64,000 bases of DNA from NCBI GenBank assembly GCA_003242895.1, contig QKMY01000045.1, positions 62,001 to 126,000 on the forward strand, given 5' to 3'. Shown piece by piece: positions 25,520-35,762 of the stretch. Source of the stretch: Candidatus Margulisiibacteriota bacterium. Lineage in GTDB: Bacteria > Margulisbacteria > Riflemargulisbacteria > GWF2-39-127. Position 1 is the stretch's first letter. Each line of letters opens with the position of its first letter. The notes below the pieces were generated by a model that made no database searches, was not told where the DNA came from, and saw nothing but the letters and a program-made list of their open reading frames with translations. The translations under genes and the position numbers were made by a program.

Positions 25520-27106
25520 CCGGTTACTGCTCCCCAATGCATCATCGATAATCCACATTGATTCGTTCACATTGTTGATAATACTCAACATCTGCCCATC
25601 CTCTTCATTGTCCACATTCATTTTTAAGCTCGGTGGCAAAACTTCTTTGGTTATGTGCTGTTTGAACATACTATTTACATAATTAACGAGACCGATACAG
25701 TCATCGGGCGTCTTATGAAAAACAGCTGCAAACCGTGAACAATAATCATTATACTGTTGCAACGGCAACCTTTCTGAACTAACAAGCACAACAGGAATTT
25801 TGGTGGACTTCTCTGCTACAATCGATAAGAATTCCGTTACCGTAATATCATCGACATCATTATCGATGATTATCAGATCAGCCACAATATTATTTTTGAT
25901 AGAATCAAGCACGGTCCCTGCACTAGAAAACGTATACACATTGTACTGTTCCCAGTGTAAATGATTTCTGTATATTGAACGATCGTTTTCATTCGGATCA
26001 ACAATGTAAATATTTTTAATAATATCCGACATATTAAGCGCGGAAGTAACGCAATTAAGAAACTTCCTGGACTCTATAGGCTTTTTAATATAATCGAAGA
26101 TACCATAATCGATCATTGATTCGATATCGTCATCCATTGAGCAAAGAATAACAGGGATATGAGATGTACGGATATCCTGCTTAAGCATTTCATTAATAGA
26201 ATAGCCATCAAACCCTTCCATATTAAGTTCAAGAATAATGAGATCGATTTCATTATCAATTATTCTCTCCACAATATCGCTTTCATTCTTCATAACTATC
26301 GGGAAATAATTATTATTTACCAGAATCCAGGTCTCGATCCTACGGCTATATTTATCATCATCAATAATCGCTATTTTTTTGGTGAATAACGTCTCCTTAT
26401 TCGAAATCAGCTGTTCCCGTTTCCAGAACTCCGGAATTGCTGCCCGGTTAGCACAGAAGGTAGCTGCAATCGGCAATTCAATAATAAAAAGTCCTTGCAG
26501 CGTGTCGAGATATTCCCTCCCTCCGTGATATTCCACAAGATCTTTAGCGATTACAAATTTCAAAAAGTTCTGATCATACCCGGCAACTGCTTCGCTTTCG
26601 CTGCTTTCAAGTATGTTACTTATAGAGAGCACCTGAGACAATTCGTGCGCTAATATAGAGACCCTCATTACCCCGTTATTGTACGTTGCTTCCATAATAA
26701 CTTCTTTGTCAGTTACAAAATGAAAAAGATTGCTTAATGTATTTTCTATGATCTTCTGAACCGCATATCCATCGCCGGCGACGAGGTCTGGCATCGAATT
26801 ATCAAGCTTTATACTAAGACGGGAATATTTAGTATGGATGTACTTTAATAGTCCTTTAATAGAAAAATAGAAGTGCTGAGGATAAATCTTACCAACCTTT
26901 ATATTGGAATATTCATGGTCATCTTTAATGATATCAAGGAGCTTCTTGCTTTCCTTATGAATAATGCTCATCTTCTCTTTCTTCTCCGGGTCAAATTCCT
27001 CTTCAAAAAGAATATCAGCAAACCCAAGAATAGCGTTTAAAGAGCCCTCAATGTTACAGCTGATATTTGATAAGATACTATAAAGAAAGTCTTGTTTTTC
27101 GCTCAT
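25493..27106 (-). CDS. Degenerate histidine kinase with two C-terminal receiver domains
   Basis: 537 residues. N-terminal HisKA-like helix with SLNAILGFADILF at 21-33, an HATPase-like region with few recognisable ATP-site motifs (about 75-215), receiver 1 (KIAIIDDDKYSRR to about 365) and receiver 2 (IYIVDPNENDRS to about 490). In the family the phosphoacceptor is in SHELRTPLNAILGF; the aligned residue here is Cys (ISCNIEGSLNAILGF). Receiver 1 has Glu in place of the phosphoacceptor Asp (DLIILELNMEGFDG). Receiver 2 keeps Asp (DLIIIDND), Ser (LVSSE) and Lys (HKTP). So this is probably a non-catalytic scaffold or sensor. It is last in the type I secretion gene run, 37 bases after hlyD. Confidence 0.8.
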   Translation of the reverse strand: MSEKQDFLYSILSNISCNIEGSLNAILGFADILFEEEFDPEKKEKMSIIHKESKKLLDIIKDDHEYSNIKVGKIYPQHFYFSIKGLLKYIHTKYSRLSIKLDNSMPDLVAGDGYAVQKIIENTLSNLFHFVTDKEVIMEATYNNGVMRVSILAHELSQVLSISNILESSESEAVAGYDQNFLKFVIAKDLVEYHGGREYLDTLQGLFIIELPIAATFCANRAAIPEFWKREQLISNKETLFTKKIAIIDDDKYSRRIETWILVNNNYFPIVMKNESDIVERIIDNEIDLIILELNMEGFDGYSINEMLKQDIRTSHIPVILCSMDDDIESMIDYGIFDYIKKPIESRKFLNCVTSALNMSDIIKNIYIVDPNENDRSIYRNHLHWEQYNVYTFSSAGTVLDSIKNNIVADLIIIDNDVDDITVTEFLSIVAEKSTKIPVVLVSSERLPLQQYNDYCSRFAAVFHKTPDDCIGLVNYVNSMFKQHITKEVLPPSLKMNVDNEEDGQMLSIINNVNESMWIIDDALGSSNRSDFQNTFF

Positions 27107-27142
27107 TGTGTTGCCTTTGGTCCAGTCACCGGAATATGCTGA

Positions 27143-28525
27143 TTATTGAACACTAATCCCTTCATCGAGATATTTGATCAGCGGATAAATAAAAAATTCG
27201 ATAATCCTTCGCTTGCCGATATTTATCTCCGCAGTTAAGGTCATCCCTGCCATGATCTGTTCTCTGGTACCTTCAACGATCAAGATCTTATTGAACGGGA
27301 CAATATAAATGTCGTACACAGAGCCAAGTGTCTCACTCTCGTTACTATCTCTGGAAATATTCGAGATCATTCCATTGAGCAACCCATACTTCTGAAAATT
27401 ATAAGCATCCATTTTCAGAGAGACCGGCATACCTTTCCGAATGAGCCCGCGGTCCTTATTCAGCAATACAGCCTTGATCACCAATGGGACCTGGGATGGC
27501 ACGATCGTTATGAGCGGCTGGGCTGGACTCACAACACCACCTACGGTTGCAGAAAATATCTTATGAACATAGCCTTCAACAGGAGATACCATTGTATTTT
27601 TACTATTAAGAAATGTTTTTACCTGTATCTGAGCATTAAGGTCCGATAATTGCTTCTGTTTTTCAGTATATTCATACAAAAGCTCAGCCCGAAAGTTCTC
27701 TTTAATATTCACTATTTCTTGCAATATCTGATTCTTTGTCTGCTGCAATTCCTGGAGTTTGTGAATATTCTCTGCTAAGGTATTCTGATATGACAGTAAT
27801 TCGTTCTTAGCTTTTTCATAATCGTTTCTGGAAATGATATCTATAACAGCCTGTAATCGCTGCTCTTTCGCTTTACTGGCTTCTCTCAAAGAATTTACAT
27901 ACTCTTGTTCCAGTTTCAAAGCAGCAATCTGCTCATCAATCCGATCGAGCTCCGACCCTTTTGCTTGTATCTTCTTGGCCTGAGCTTCATGAATAGCTTG
28001 ATAAACATCCTGTTGCACATTTACCGACTCTTGAGAAGAGCCTTGGGTAGCAGGGACAAAGGAGGACTTATGTAATAGAGCATCTAATCTCTCCAGCTCC
28101 AAATTCAATTCGCTAACTCTCATTTTTATAGAATCAATTTCCGGTTCAATTGAAGCTGGATCTATCTCCATTAACACTTGCCCCGTAGTTACATATTCAC
28201 ATTCTCTCACCGATATCTTTTTCACTACCCCAGGCGTGAGTGCCTGGAGCACTTTAACCTCGCCATCGGGAATAACTTTACCCCGGGCAGTAATCACCAC
28301 ATCGACCTTACCAAAAAACATCCAGACTGTGCAGCTGAGCAATAACAGAATAATAAGCCAGAAAATAACCCTGCCCAGTGGATTAAGCGGGCTATCTTCT
28401 ATCTCAACCAAAATTGGTTTGAACTCATGGCTGTCATCACGCACAAATAGTTCTTTTACCCAGGCGCGGAACCCTACCATGAGAGAGTTTCCTTTTTTAG
28501 AATACGACAATAAACGTTTAATCAC
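27143..28525 (-). CDS. HlyD-family membrane fusion protein of a type I secretion system
   Basis: Periplasmic adaptor linking the ABC exporter to TolC. One membrane helix (FWLIILLLLSCTVWMFFG) follows a cytoplasmic N-terminus; then a lipoyl/barrel half-motif (VITARGKVIPDGEVKVLQ), a long coiled coil (roughly residues 125-300 of the translation), the second lipoyl half (VSPVEGYVHKIFSATVGGVVSPAQPL) and a beta-barrel part. I take GTG 28525 as start since AGGAG lies eight bases upstream and it overlaps the ABC gene; ATG 28480 with AAAGGA upstream is an equally good candidate and gives a typical HlyD N-terminus. Confidence 0.88.
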   Translation of the reverse strand: MIKRLLSYSKKGNSLMVGFRAWVKELFVRDDSHEFKPILVEIEDSPLNPLGRVIFWLIILLLLSCTVWMFFGKVDVVITARGKVIPDGEVKVLQALTPGVVKKISVRECEYVTTGQVLMEIDPASIEPEIDSIKMRVSELNLELERLDALLHKSSFVPATQGSSQESVNVQQDVYQAIHEAQAKKIQAKGSELDRIDEQIAALKLEQEYVNSLREASKAKEQRLQAVIDIISRNDYEKAKNELLSYQNTLAENIHKLQELQQTKNQILQEIVNIKENFRAELLYEYTEKQKQLSDLNAQIQVKTFLNSKNTMVSPVEGYVHKIFSATVGGVVSPAQPLITIVPSQVPLVIKAVLLNKDRGLIRKGMPVSLKMDAYNFQKYGLLNGMISNISRDSNESETLGSVYDIYIVPFNKILIVEGTREQIMAGMTLTAEINIGKRRIIEFFIYPLIKYLDEGISVQ

Positions 28526-30629
28526 TGCTACTCTCCTGTTGAGTGAAAAGATGATGATAGTAGCCTTTATTCGCAATAAGCTGATCGTGGGTCCCCTTCT
28601 CGATGATCTTTCCTTTATCCAAGGCAATGATCATGTCACACCTTCTTACTGTGGATAACCTATGCGCTATAATAAACGTTGTTCTTCCCTTTTTAATTTT
28701 ATTGAGGTTCGTAGAAATAATTTTTTCGGACTCATAATCAAGAGCAGAGGTCGCCTCATCAAAAATCAAAATTCGTGGATTAGTAATGATTGCCCTGGCA
28801 ATTGCAATCCGTTGCTTTTGCCCTCCGGAAAGACTCGATCCGCGCTCTCCGACAAAAGTATCGTAGCCTTCCGAAAGCTGCGCGATGAATTCATGAGCCC
28901 CGGCGACCTTAGCAGCTTCAATAATCATCTCTATCGGAGCATCCGGCCTGGGCAAAGCGATATTCTCGCGAATCGACCCGCTGAAAAGAAAACTTTCTTG
29001 CAGCACTACCCCGATATTATTTCTCAGCCAATAGGGATTCATATGGCGAATATCAATATCATCGAGATAAATAGCTCCTTCATTGGTAAGATAGAGCCTC
29101 TGAATAAGTTTGGTTACGGTGCTTTTCCCGCTTCCGCTTCTTCCGATGATTCCAATACATAACCCGGGACTAATCGAGAGGCTTATATCGTCAAGTATCT
29201 TGGGGCCATTCGGAGTATATTTGAACGATACATTATCAAGCTTTACTGCACCATTCACGCTGGGCAAGGTAATTGCTTTGCTGGACTGTTGTTCGGCAGG
29301 TTGGTTGAGGATATCGCCGAGCCGCTTGATCCCCATGAGCGCCTGCTGGAACTCATTCCATAAATTAACCAGCCGTATAATAGGAGCAGTAAGCTGCCCG
29401 GCAAACATGTTAAAGGCAATCAATTGTCCGATAGTAAGCTTGTTGTTAATTACTAATTTGACACCCAAATAGAGTATCGCAATCGTCATAAGTTTCTGTA
29501 ATACTTTTGACAGTGACCCGGTAATATTCATTATGTTCGACAGTTTGAAACTCGAATGAATATAACCGCCCAAATGCTCTTCCCACTTCTTCTGCATAGA
29601 CCCTTCAATTGCCAGCGATTTCACTGTTTGTATACCGGTAACCGCCTCGATGAGATATGAATTCGATTGAGCTGCCATCTGGAACTTCGCTTCAAGCCGT
29701 TTACGGACCTCCGGCGTAATAACAAGGTACAGCAAAGCAATCGAAGTTATGAATACAAGGACCATAAAGGTAAGGGTCGAACTATAGGCAAACATTACGG
29801 CCAGAAAAACTATTGAGAAAAATAGATCGATGATAACGGAAACCGATTTGTTCGTCAGGAATTCACGGATGCTATCCAGTTCTCGAATTCTTGAGATAAT
29901 ATTCCCAACTTTCCTCACTTCGAAATAGACAAACGGCAGAGAAAAAAGATGCCGGAATAACTTTGCGCTTAGCTTAGAATCGATCTTATTCGCAGTATGA
30001 AGAAAAATATAGTTTCTGGTAATATTAAGCAAGAACTCAAATACAATAATTGCAATAAAAGCAAATGCCAGCACATCTAATGTGGTTACACTACGGTGGA
30101 CAATCACTTTGTCCAGGATAACCTGAGTAAAAAGCGGTGTTACCAGTCCAAATAACTGAACAACAAAAGACCCCAGCATTACCTCAAAGATAACCTGCTT
30201 GAATTTCAGAATTTCCTGATAAAACCAGAGAAGCCCGAACTTAATACTTGAGCTAAAGGCCCTATGCCGCAAAACTACGAACTCATTCGTTGCGATGCTT
30301 TCAAATTCGCTGATCGATATTTCTCTCGTTTCTTTATCTTTCGGGAGAAAAACAAGTATCTTTTTTTCTTGCTGATTTACTTTAAGAATTACGCAATAAC
30401 TATTATCATTAAGGATGGCAATTGCCGGAAGAGGATATGACCGGGCTAATTTATACACCACAAACTGTTTTATTCTTGCCCTGAATTCCAGATTCTTTGC
30501 AATAAGCAACAGTTCTTCTCTGGTAATATCATTGTTCGTAATTCCATATTGCCTGACAATAGATCTAAGATCGATATCCAGCTGATTTATCCTGGCTACG
30601 ACTTCGAATGATATAAGACCGGTATGCAT
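28518..30629 (-). CDS. Type I secretion ABC transporter (HlyB-like)
   Basis: 703 residues. Domains in order: an N-terminal C39-peptidase-like domain (1-125) without the catalytic Cys (the CLD form that binds RTX substrates in hemolysin exporters), a six-helix ABC transmembrane domain (about 150-430) and an ATPase domain with Walker A GRSGSGKST, signature LSGGQKQRIAIARAI, Walker B ILIFDEATSALD and IIAHRLSTV. The RTX protein upstream is the obvious substrate. The ATG overlaps the TolC-like stop (TGATG). Confidence 0.93.
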   Translation of the reverse strand: MHTGLISFEVVARINQLDIDLRSIVRQYGITNNDITREELLLIAKNLEFRARIKQFVVYKLARSYPLPAIAILNDNSYCVILKVNQQEKKILVFLPKDKETREISISEFESIATNEFVVLRHRAFSSSIKFGLLWFYQEILKFKQVIFEVMLGSFVVQLFGLVTPLFTQVILDKVIVHRSVTTLDVLAFAFIAIIVFEFLLNITRNYIFLHTANKIDSKLSAKLFRHLFSLPFVYFEVRKVGNIISRIRELDSIREFLTNKSVSVIIDLFFSIVFLAVMFAYSSTLTFMVLVFITSIALLYLVITPEVRKRLEAKFQMAAQSNSYLIEAVTGIQTVKSLAIEGSMQKKWEEHLGGYIHSSFKLSNIMNITGSLSKVLQKLMTIAILYLGVKLVINNKLTIGQLIAFNMFAGQLTAPIIRLVNLWNEFQQALMGIKRLGDILNQPAEQQSSKAITLPSVNGAVKLDNVSFKYTPNGPKILDDISLSISPGLCIGIIGRSGSGKSTVTKLIQRLYLTNEGAIYLDDIDIRHMNPYWLRNNIGVVLQESFLFSGSIRENIALPRPDAPIEMIIEAAKVAGAHEFIAQLSEGYDTFVGERGSSLSGGQKQRIAIARAIITNPRILIFDEATSALDYESEKIISTNLNKIKKGRTTFIIAHRLSTVRRCDMIIALDKGKIIEKGTHDQLIANKGYYHHLFTQQESSSD

Positions 30630-31936
30630 CAGTTATCAACCTCAGACAATAAGACCATCTTTTTTATTTCTGATACCATTGTAATGTTATTTCTTTCCAG
30701 CTCGAATTTTTGATTAGTTTCATTGATCCTGTTAACCAGAACACTTTCCCTATCGGTAATTTGCTGCTGAACTAATTTACCGATCATGGCTGACTTGCTA
30801 TTGATTTTCGTTACTATTTCTTTATTATTCTGAAGGCCCGTACTATGCTGATTAAGCAACATTACTAATTTTAACTGATTTTGCTTTGTTTGAACAATTA
30901 TCTTATTACTTTCAATTTCCAGACGCTTCAGTTCCAGGGTCAAGCGCTCAATATTAGCGGCATTCCTAAAGCCATCAAACAGTCCCAGAGATGACGAGAT
31001 CCCGGCAGTGAGACTGGTTCCCTTCATATCTCTTAAGGCAGTTTTAAGGCTTTCTTTATCGGAACCATAGAGAGCATATTGAACGTACAGGTCAATCTTC
31101 GGCCAATTTTCCTTGAGCGCGATGTCCAGCTCCGCCTTTTTTTTCTCAAGTTCTAATTGGCATATCCGATATTCCAACGAATTATTTGCGGATACTGTAA
31201 TTTCCTTACCCGCTATCCAATCCGAATCGATATTTTTTATAATAAGGGCTTCCTCATCATAGCTTATTCCGGTATAGAACGAGAGATCGAGCAAGGCGTC
31301 CCGCAGCTTGAGTTTCAAGCTGTCGATACCGTTCACTATATAAGCTATCTCAAGTGCCTGGTCTGCAACTTCAACCTTTGAGACTGACCCGGCATTGTTA
31401 AGACGGTCTTTCAGATTAAAAAGCTCTTTATAACAAAGGAAGAGCTCCTTTTTCACGAATAATTCCTTCGATAACAACAATATTTTCTTATACATTTCCA
31501 GTATGTGGACCTTAAGGTCTACCTGATTCTTCCGGTGAATTAGGCTTTTCATCGAAACATCCTGCCGGTCAATATAAGAGCGTTTCTGTAGAATATCATA
31601 ATAGAACAGAGGACTTGTCAGAATAATGGAAATGGAATCCTGGTATTTTGTGCTATTTCCAAGCAATGAATCGCCAATCGATACGACATTTGATTTATTT
31701 GAAAGAAGGTCTTTGGTATATTCACTATTAAACCGCAGTTTCAAGGCAGGCAAATACAAAGAGTTCCGGCTTCGTTCATTAGCCCGGCTAATATCAATAT
31801 CAATAGCTGACTGCTGTAGATCATATGAATAACTAATAGCTTGGCTTAAGACTTCGTCCAAGCTGATTGTCATTGAATGAGCCGGAGAAAATAATAAAAC
31901 TAGAAGACAAGCCGCTAAGAATTTTGTATAGTTCAT
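30629..31936 (-). CDS. TolC-family outer membrane channel protein
   Basis: 435 residues with a Sec signal peptide (hydrophobic 5-17, likely cleavage after SPAHS). The rest is long helices with heptad character and repeated motifs of the outer membrane efflux protein family (ALKLRFNSEYTKD, WPKIDLYVQYALYGSD, AGISSSLGLFDGFRNAANIE). It gives the exit duct for the type I secretion system and shows that the host has an outer membrane. It begins 254 bases downstream of the RTX gene, past a terminator, and overlaps the ABC gene by one base. Confidence 0.88.
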   Translation of the reverse strand: MNYTKFLAACLLVLLFSPAHSMTISLDEVLSQAISYSYDLQQSAIDIDISRANERSRNSLYLPALKLRFNSEYTKDLLSNKSNVVSIGDSLLGNSTKYQDSISIILTSPLFYYDILQKRSYIDRQDVSMKSLIHRKNQVDLKVHILEMYKKILLLSKELFVKKELFLCYKELFNLKDRLNNAGSVSKVEVADQALEIAYIVNGIDSLKLKLRDALLDLSFYTGISYDEEALIIKNIDSDWIAGKEITVSANNSLEYRICQLELEKKKAELDIALKENWPKIDLYVQYALYGSDKESLKTALRDMKGTSLTAGISSSLGLFDGFRNAANIERLTLELKRLEIESNKIIVQTKQNQLKLVMLLNQHSTGLQNNKEIVTKINSKSAMIGKLVQQQITDRESVLVNRINETNQKFELERNNITMVSEIKKMVLLSEVDN

Positions 31937-32134
31937 AATTGTTTTTCAAAACGATTAGTAATAGTTACGATGTCAACAAACGAACACTCGGAAAGTTAAC
32001 AGAATATAAACGCAATCATTAGCTTATCCGGCAACTCACCAGATGCAAAATAAACTCATAACCGCGTGTATCCATTTCATTATTGTAACATAAAATTATG
32101 CTGAGTTGATATCGATTAATCTGAAAAAACGAAC

Positions 32135-32164
32135 AAAAAAGGCGCCTACGTTAACAGGCGCCTT
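32135..32164 (-). terminator. Terminator between the RTX gene and the secretion genes
   Basis: On the - strand AAGGCGCCT pairs with AGGCGCCTT (stem GGCGCCT 32141-32147 with AGGCGCC 32156-32162), followed by a T tract (complement of 32135-32140) and a second T-rich stretch. It lies 26 bases after the RTX stop. Partial read-through would give more substrate than exporter, a common arrangement in type I systems. Confidence 0.8.
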
Positions 32165-32190
32165 CGGGAAATAATTGCAAATGCAGGCCT

Positions 32191-35100
32191 CTAAGTCTGT
32201 GAATGCCAAGAATTCGAGATGATATTCATTAATTCCTGATTATTCTTTACATCATCAACAGCTGATAATTGTATACCCTTTTCTGAAGCAAAAGCACTCA
32301 TATCCTGGATTATTTTATTGATATCAGAACTCTCCAGGAAGGACCCATCCTGCAATTCGACTCTTTCTATGGTATTATTTTTATCCCACTGGGACTGAAT
32401 GGCTATGGTATCAGTATCACCAAACTTAATAACGATTTCGCTCTTGGTATTTTTAAAAATCGCTATATCTTCCTGATTAACGTTCTCGCCAAACTTAATT
32501 ACATCAGTTCCGTATTTATCTAACAAGGTATCCTGTCCATCCCCTTTATTGAAGAGATAGGTATCATCTGATCCACGTGCATTATAGATTGTATCATTGC
32601 CCTGCCCCCCGATTACCACGTTCGAATTCACCGAATCAGTCAGATTATTCGTTCCTACCACTCGAAGCATATCATCTCCGGCACCGCCATCGATCTTCCC
32701 ATTGCCGCCTTTATCTTCGATGTAATCGTTACCGGCTCCACCGGAAATCTCGTCATTGCCGCCATCATCAATAATTTTGTCATTCCCGGCATCGCCATAT
32801 AGTTTATCGTTCCCAGCTATATCACGGATATTGTCATCGCCAGCTCCGCCATATATCACATCGTTTCCGCCATAATCAGAAATAGCATCAATTCCTCCGC
32901 GGCCATCGATAACTTCGTCAGTGGTTTTTCCGGTAAGCTTATCAGCTCCGTCAGTTCCACTTATCCTGTCTTTTGGAAACATCTCGGTCAGCGAAACTTC
33001 TTTGTCTCCAAACACTACGGTTTCTATCCTCGACTCCTGCTCTGAAAAGAAATTGCTGATGGTAATCGAGTCACTGCTATCCTTGACGCTTATCGTCAAA
33101 TCATTTGCAGTTAATGAATACGTTACATCCGATGAAGATATCCCGGCACCGAAGGTGATAGCATCCACCCCGCCGTTATCATAGAGGGTATCCTGCCCAT
33201 CGCCTTTGTTAAAAAGATATCCGTCATCTGCACCTCGGGTGTTATAAATAGTATCATTCCCCTGTCCGGCAATTATCTCATTCGCAGTTAATGCATCACC
33301 CGGATCCCTGGTGCCCACAACCGTTATCCTGTCATCCCCGGCACCTGCATCGATCTTGCTATTCCCGCCTTTATCTTCGAGATAGTCATTCCCGTCCCCG
33401 CCATAGATCTCATCTATACCGCTATCATCAATAATCGTGTCATTTCCAGTTCCGCCGTATAGTTTATCATTCCCGGCTAAATCACGGATATTGTCATCGC
33501 CAGCTCCGCCATATATCTTATCATCGCCACCGTAATCAAGAATCTTATCATTACCAGCAAGAGCCTCAATCGTTTCGTTTCTATTCTGGCCAACAAGAGA
33601 ATCCATATCATTCGTCCCTGTTATACTGTCGCTAGGAAACATCTCCGCCATAGACACTTCTTTGTCCCCGAATACTACTTTTTCAATACGCGAATCATTT
33701 TTCGTAAAAAAATCACTGATAGTTATAGAATCAGTCGTATCCTTAATCGTAATAACCAAATCATTATTGGTTTTTGTGTAGACAGCATCTCCTGAAGCTA
33801 TTCCCTCACCGAACTTGATGGTATCGTTACCAGCTTGATCTGAAAGGACATCATTTCCATCGCCTTTATTAAAGATATAGGTATCGTCTCCACCAATATC
33901 TAGCGTCGTGTCATTCCCTTTTCCTCCCTCTATCGTGTTATTGCCTGTTCCGGCAGAAATAGTATCGTTCCCATCCCCCGCAAGGAAAAGTTTCGTACTG
34001 TCATTCCCAGTTAAAACATCATTCTTCCTTGTGCCGCTCAGAATCGCATCTTTGGTCACCACTTCGTTATTTTCAAAAATCAGGGATTCAACGGAACCAC
34101 TATTATTTTTAAAGAAGTTTGTTATCATTATCGAATCCGTTGAATCTTTCAATTGTAGCTTGAGATCATTTCCTGATTTTTCAAACTGAACATCATCTTT
34201 AGTTATTCCTTCTCCGAATTTTATTGAATCTTTTCCCGCAATATCAACAACAACATCTTGGCCATCTCCTTTATTAAATAGATAGACATCATCCCCAGCG
34301 TGACCACTTAATATGTCATTACCGGTCCCCCCATTAATCGTCTCATTACCTGAGCTGCCGTATAGCTTATCATCTCCGGCTTCTCCATTGAGGGTGTCAT
34401 TGCCCGCTTCTCCGTAGAGAACATCATTTCCAGCGCCGCCATTTAATATATCATCTCCAGAACTACCATAAAGCAGGTCATCACCGGTACCTGCATTTAG
34501 AACATCATTTCCAGCGCCGCCTGATAATCTGTCATTACCTTCTCCTCCATTAAGAATCTCATCCCCAGCACTACCATATAATTTGTCGTCTCCGGCTTCT
34601 CCATTAAGCGTGTCGTTTCCAGTTTCGCCGTATAGGATATCGTTACCTTCTCCACCATTTAAGATATCATCCCCAGCACCGCCATAGAGCGTGTCATCCC
34701 CAGCTCCGGCATTCAAGACATCGTTATCCAAACCACCGGATAGCCGGTCATTGCCTTCGCCGCCATCAAGAATATCGTTTCCAGCTCCACCGCTTAAATA
34801 GTCAGTCCCTATTCCGCCGCTCAGGACTTCAGCCCCATCGCTACCGTACAACTTATCATCTCCGGCTTCTCCATTGATTACATCATTTCCGCCTTGGCCA
34901 TAGAGAATATCATTGCCCTCCCCACCATTTAAGACATCGTCGCCATCACTACCATATAGTTTGTCGTCTCCGGCTCCACCATTGAGGGTATCATTTCCAC
35001 CTTGGCCATAGAGGATATCATCGCCATCTTCACCATTTAAAACATCATCCCCATCTCCTCCGTAAAGTTTGTCATTGCCTTCGCCGCCATCAAGAATATC

Positions 35101-35361
35101 GTTTCCGGCACCGCCATCGAGAATATCATTTCCAGCGCCCCCCGAAAGAACATCATTGCCTATACCTCCGTAAAGTCGATCATTCCCTTCGCCCCCGAAC
35201 AATGTGTCATCGCCGGCTTCTCCATACAACAGATCGTCACCGGCGCCGCCATTGATTACATCATTTCCATCCCTGCCATATATTCGATCGTTTTTATCAC
35301 TCCCGTTCATCAGGTCATTAGTGGAAGTACCTTTGATTGTTTGTTTTACATTTGAAGCCAT
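32191..35361 (-). CDS. Secreted RTX repeat protein, 1056 residues
   Basis: Almost the whole protein is calcium-binding nonapeptide repeats (GGxGxDxLx). About residues 8-365 form an unbroken block of some forty repeats. Four HCBP-related linker domains of about 60 residues (consensus DxIKFGEGI...D...LTITIKD...SITISNFF...VVFGDKEV) follow at roughly 375-440, 520-590, 735-795 and 950-1000, separated by more repeats. Residues 1000-1056 are a repeat-free C-terminal secretion signal. There is no catalytic domain, signal peptide or cysteine. Thus it is a structural or adhesive surface protein or S-layer-like coat rather than a cytolysin. AAGGAG precedes ATG 35361. The exporter genes lie directly downstream. 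Confidence 0.93.
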   Translation of the reverse strand: MASNVKQTIKGTSTNDLMNGSDKNDRIYGRDGNDVINGGAGDDLLYGEAGDDTLFGGEGNDRLYGGIGNDVLSGGAGNDILDGGAGNDILDGGEGNDKLYGGDGDDVLNGEDGDDILYGQGGNDTLNGGAGDDKLYGSDGDDVLNGGEGNDILYGQGGNDVINGEAGDDKLYGSDGAEVLSGGIGTDYLSGGAGNDILDGGEGNDRLSGGLDNDVLNAGAGDDTLYGGAGDDILNGGEGNDILYGETGNDTLNGEAGDDKLYGSAGDEILNGGEGNDRLSGGAGNDVLNAGTGDDLLYGSSGDDILNGGAGNDVLYGEAGNDTLNGEAGDDKLYGSSGNETINGGTGNDILSGHAGDDVYLFNKGDGQDVVVDIAGKDSIKFGEGITKDDVQFEKSGNDLKLQLKDSTDSIMITNFFKNNSGSVESLIFENNEVVTKDAILSGTRKNDVLTGNDSTKLFLAGDGNDTISAGTGNNTIEGGKGNDTTLDIGGDDTYIFNKGDGNDVLSDQAGNDTIKFGEGIASGDAVYTKTNNDLVITIKDTTDSITISDFFTKNDSRIEKVVFGDKEVSMAEMFPSDSITGTNDMDSLVGQNRNETIEALAGNDKILDYGGDDKIYGGAGDDNIRDLAGNDKLYGGTGNDTIIDDSGIDEIYGGDGNDYLEDKGGNSKIDAGAGDDRITVVGTRDPGDALTANEIIAGQGNDTIYNTRGADDGYLFNKGDGQDTLYDNGGVDAITFGAGISSSDVTYSLTANDLTISVKDSSDSITISNFFSEQESRIETVVFGDKEVSLTEMFPKDRISGTDGADKLTGKTTDEVIDGRGGIDAISDYGGNDVIYGGAGDDNIRDIAGNDKLYGDAGNDKIIDDGGNDEISGGAGNDYIEDKGGNGKIDGGAGDDMLRVVGTNNLTDSVNSNVVIGGQGNDTIYNARGSDDTYLFNKGDGQDTLLDKYGTDVIKFGENVNQEDIAIFKNTKSEIVIKFGDTDTIAIQSQWDKNNTIERVELQDGSFLESSDINKIIQDMSAFASEKGIQLSAVDDVKNNQELMNIISNSWHSQT
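32500..33820 (-). repeat. Tandem duplication of a 220-residue module inside the RTX gene
   Basis: Two consecutive 660-bp modules encode linker plus RTX repeats in the same order (FGDKEVSxxEMFP, [18 protein letters not shown], EDKGGNxKIDxGAGDD, NDTIYNxRGxDD). A 37-base stretch beginning at 32821 recurs identically at 33481, exactly 660 bases apart. The modules differ elsewhere, so the duplication is not fresh. Confidence 0.85.
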
Positions 35362-35427
35362 AAATAACTCCTTTTTTTAATTATTGTGAATGCGCTTTTT
35401 ACTGATGCGCAAGACATTCATTGACTT

Positions 35428-35441
35428 GTAACTATAGTTAC
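35428..35441. promoter_or_regulatory. Perfect 14-bp palindrome upstream of the RTX gene
   Basis: GTAACTATAGTTAC is a perfect dyad located 67 bases before the RTX ATG, in the very AT-rich divergent region 35362-35762. It would suit a dimeric regulator. A weaker hairpin TGCGC...GCGCA (about 35391-35411) lies between it and the gene. No other gene is seen in this 400-base interval. Confidence 0.4.
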
Positions 35442-35722
35442 ATAAGTTTTTTACAGATATCGAACTCTATCTGTCAAAACTTGTATCTAAATTTCATGTT
35501 TTGTATTTATTTTTTTTTATACCTACAACTAATTATTCATACAAATAAATACACACACCTATATTGTATTATTCCCATTTTTTGATGTATTGAAACATTG
35601 TCTCAGGTCTGACAAATCTTTCTTGTCTTTCTTATTCATTTTCATATCTATATGTTTAACCCGGATAAAATACATTTTAATAGATTAGACCCGTCAGCAA
35701 GGAATATGAGCTGTAAGCTCTA

Positions 35723-35731
35723 TGATATAAT
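35723..35731 (+). promoter_or_regulatory. Extended -10 promoter candidate for the 35763 operon
   Basis: TGATATAAT matches TGnTATAAT and ends 31 bases before ATG 35763. No clear -35 hexamer. Confidence 0.4.
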
Positions 35732-35762
35732 TATATTAAATAACTTTACAAACACCTAATTT

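Noticed and set aside
32577-34189. Open frames on the + strand across the RTX gene
   Set aside because: They are antisense shadows of the repetitive Gly/Asp-rich codons; no ribosome binding sites and low-complexity products.
32191-35361. CRISPR array suspected from the regular repeats in the 32-35 kb region
   Set aside because: Repeats are degenerate, in frame, and encode GGxGxDxLx units of an RTX protein.
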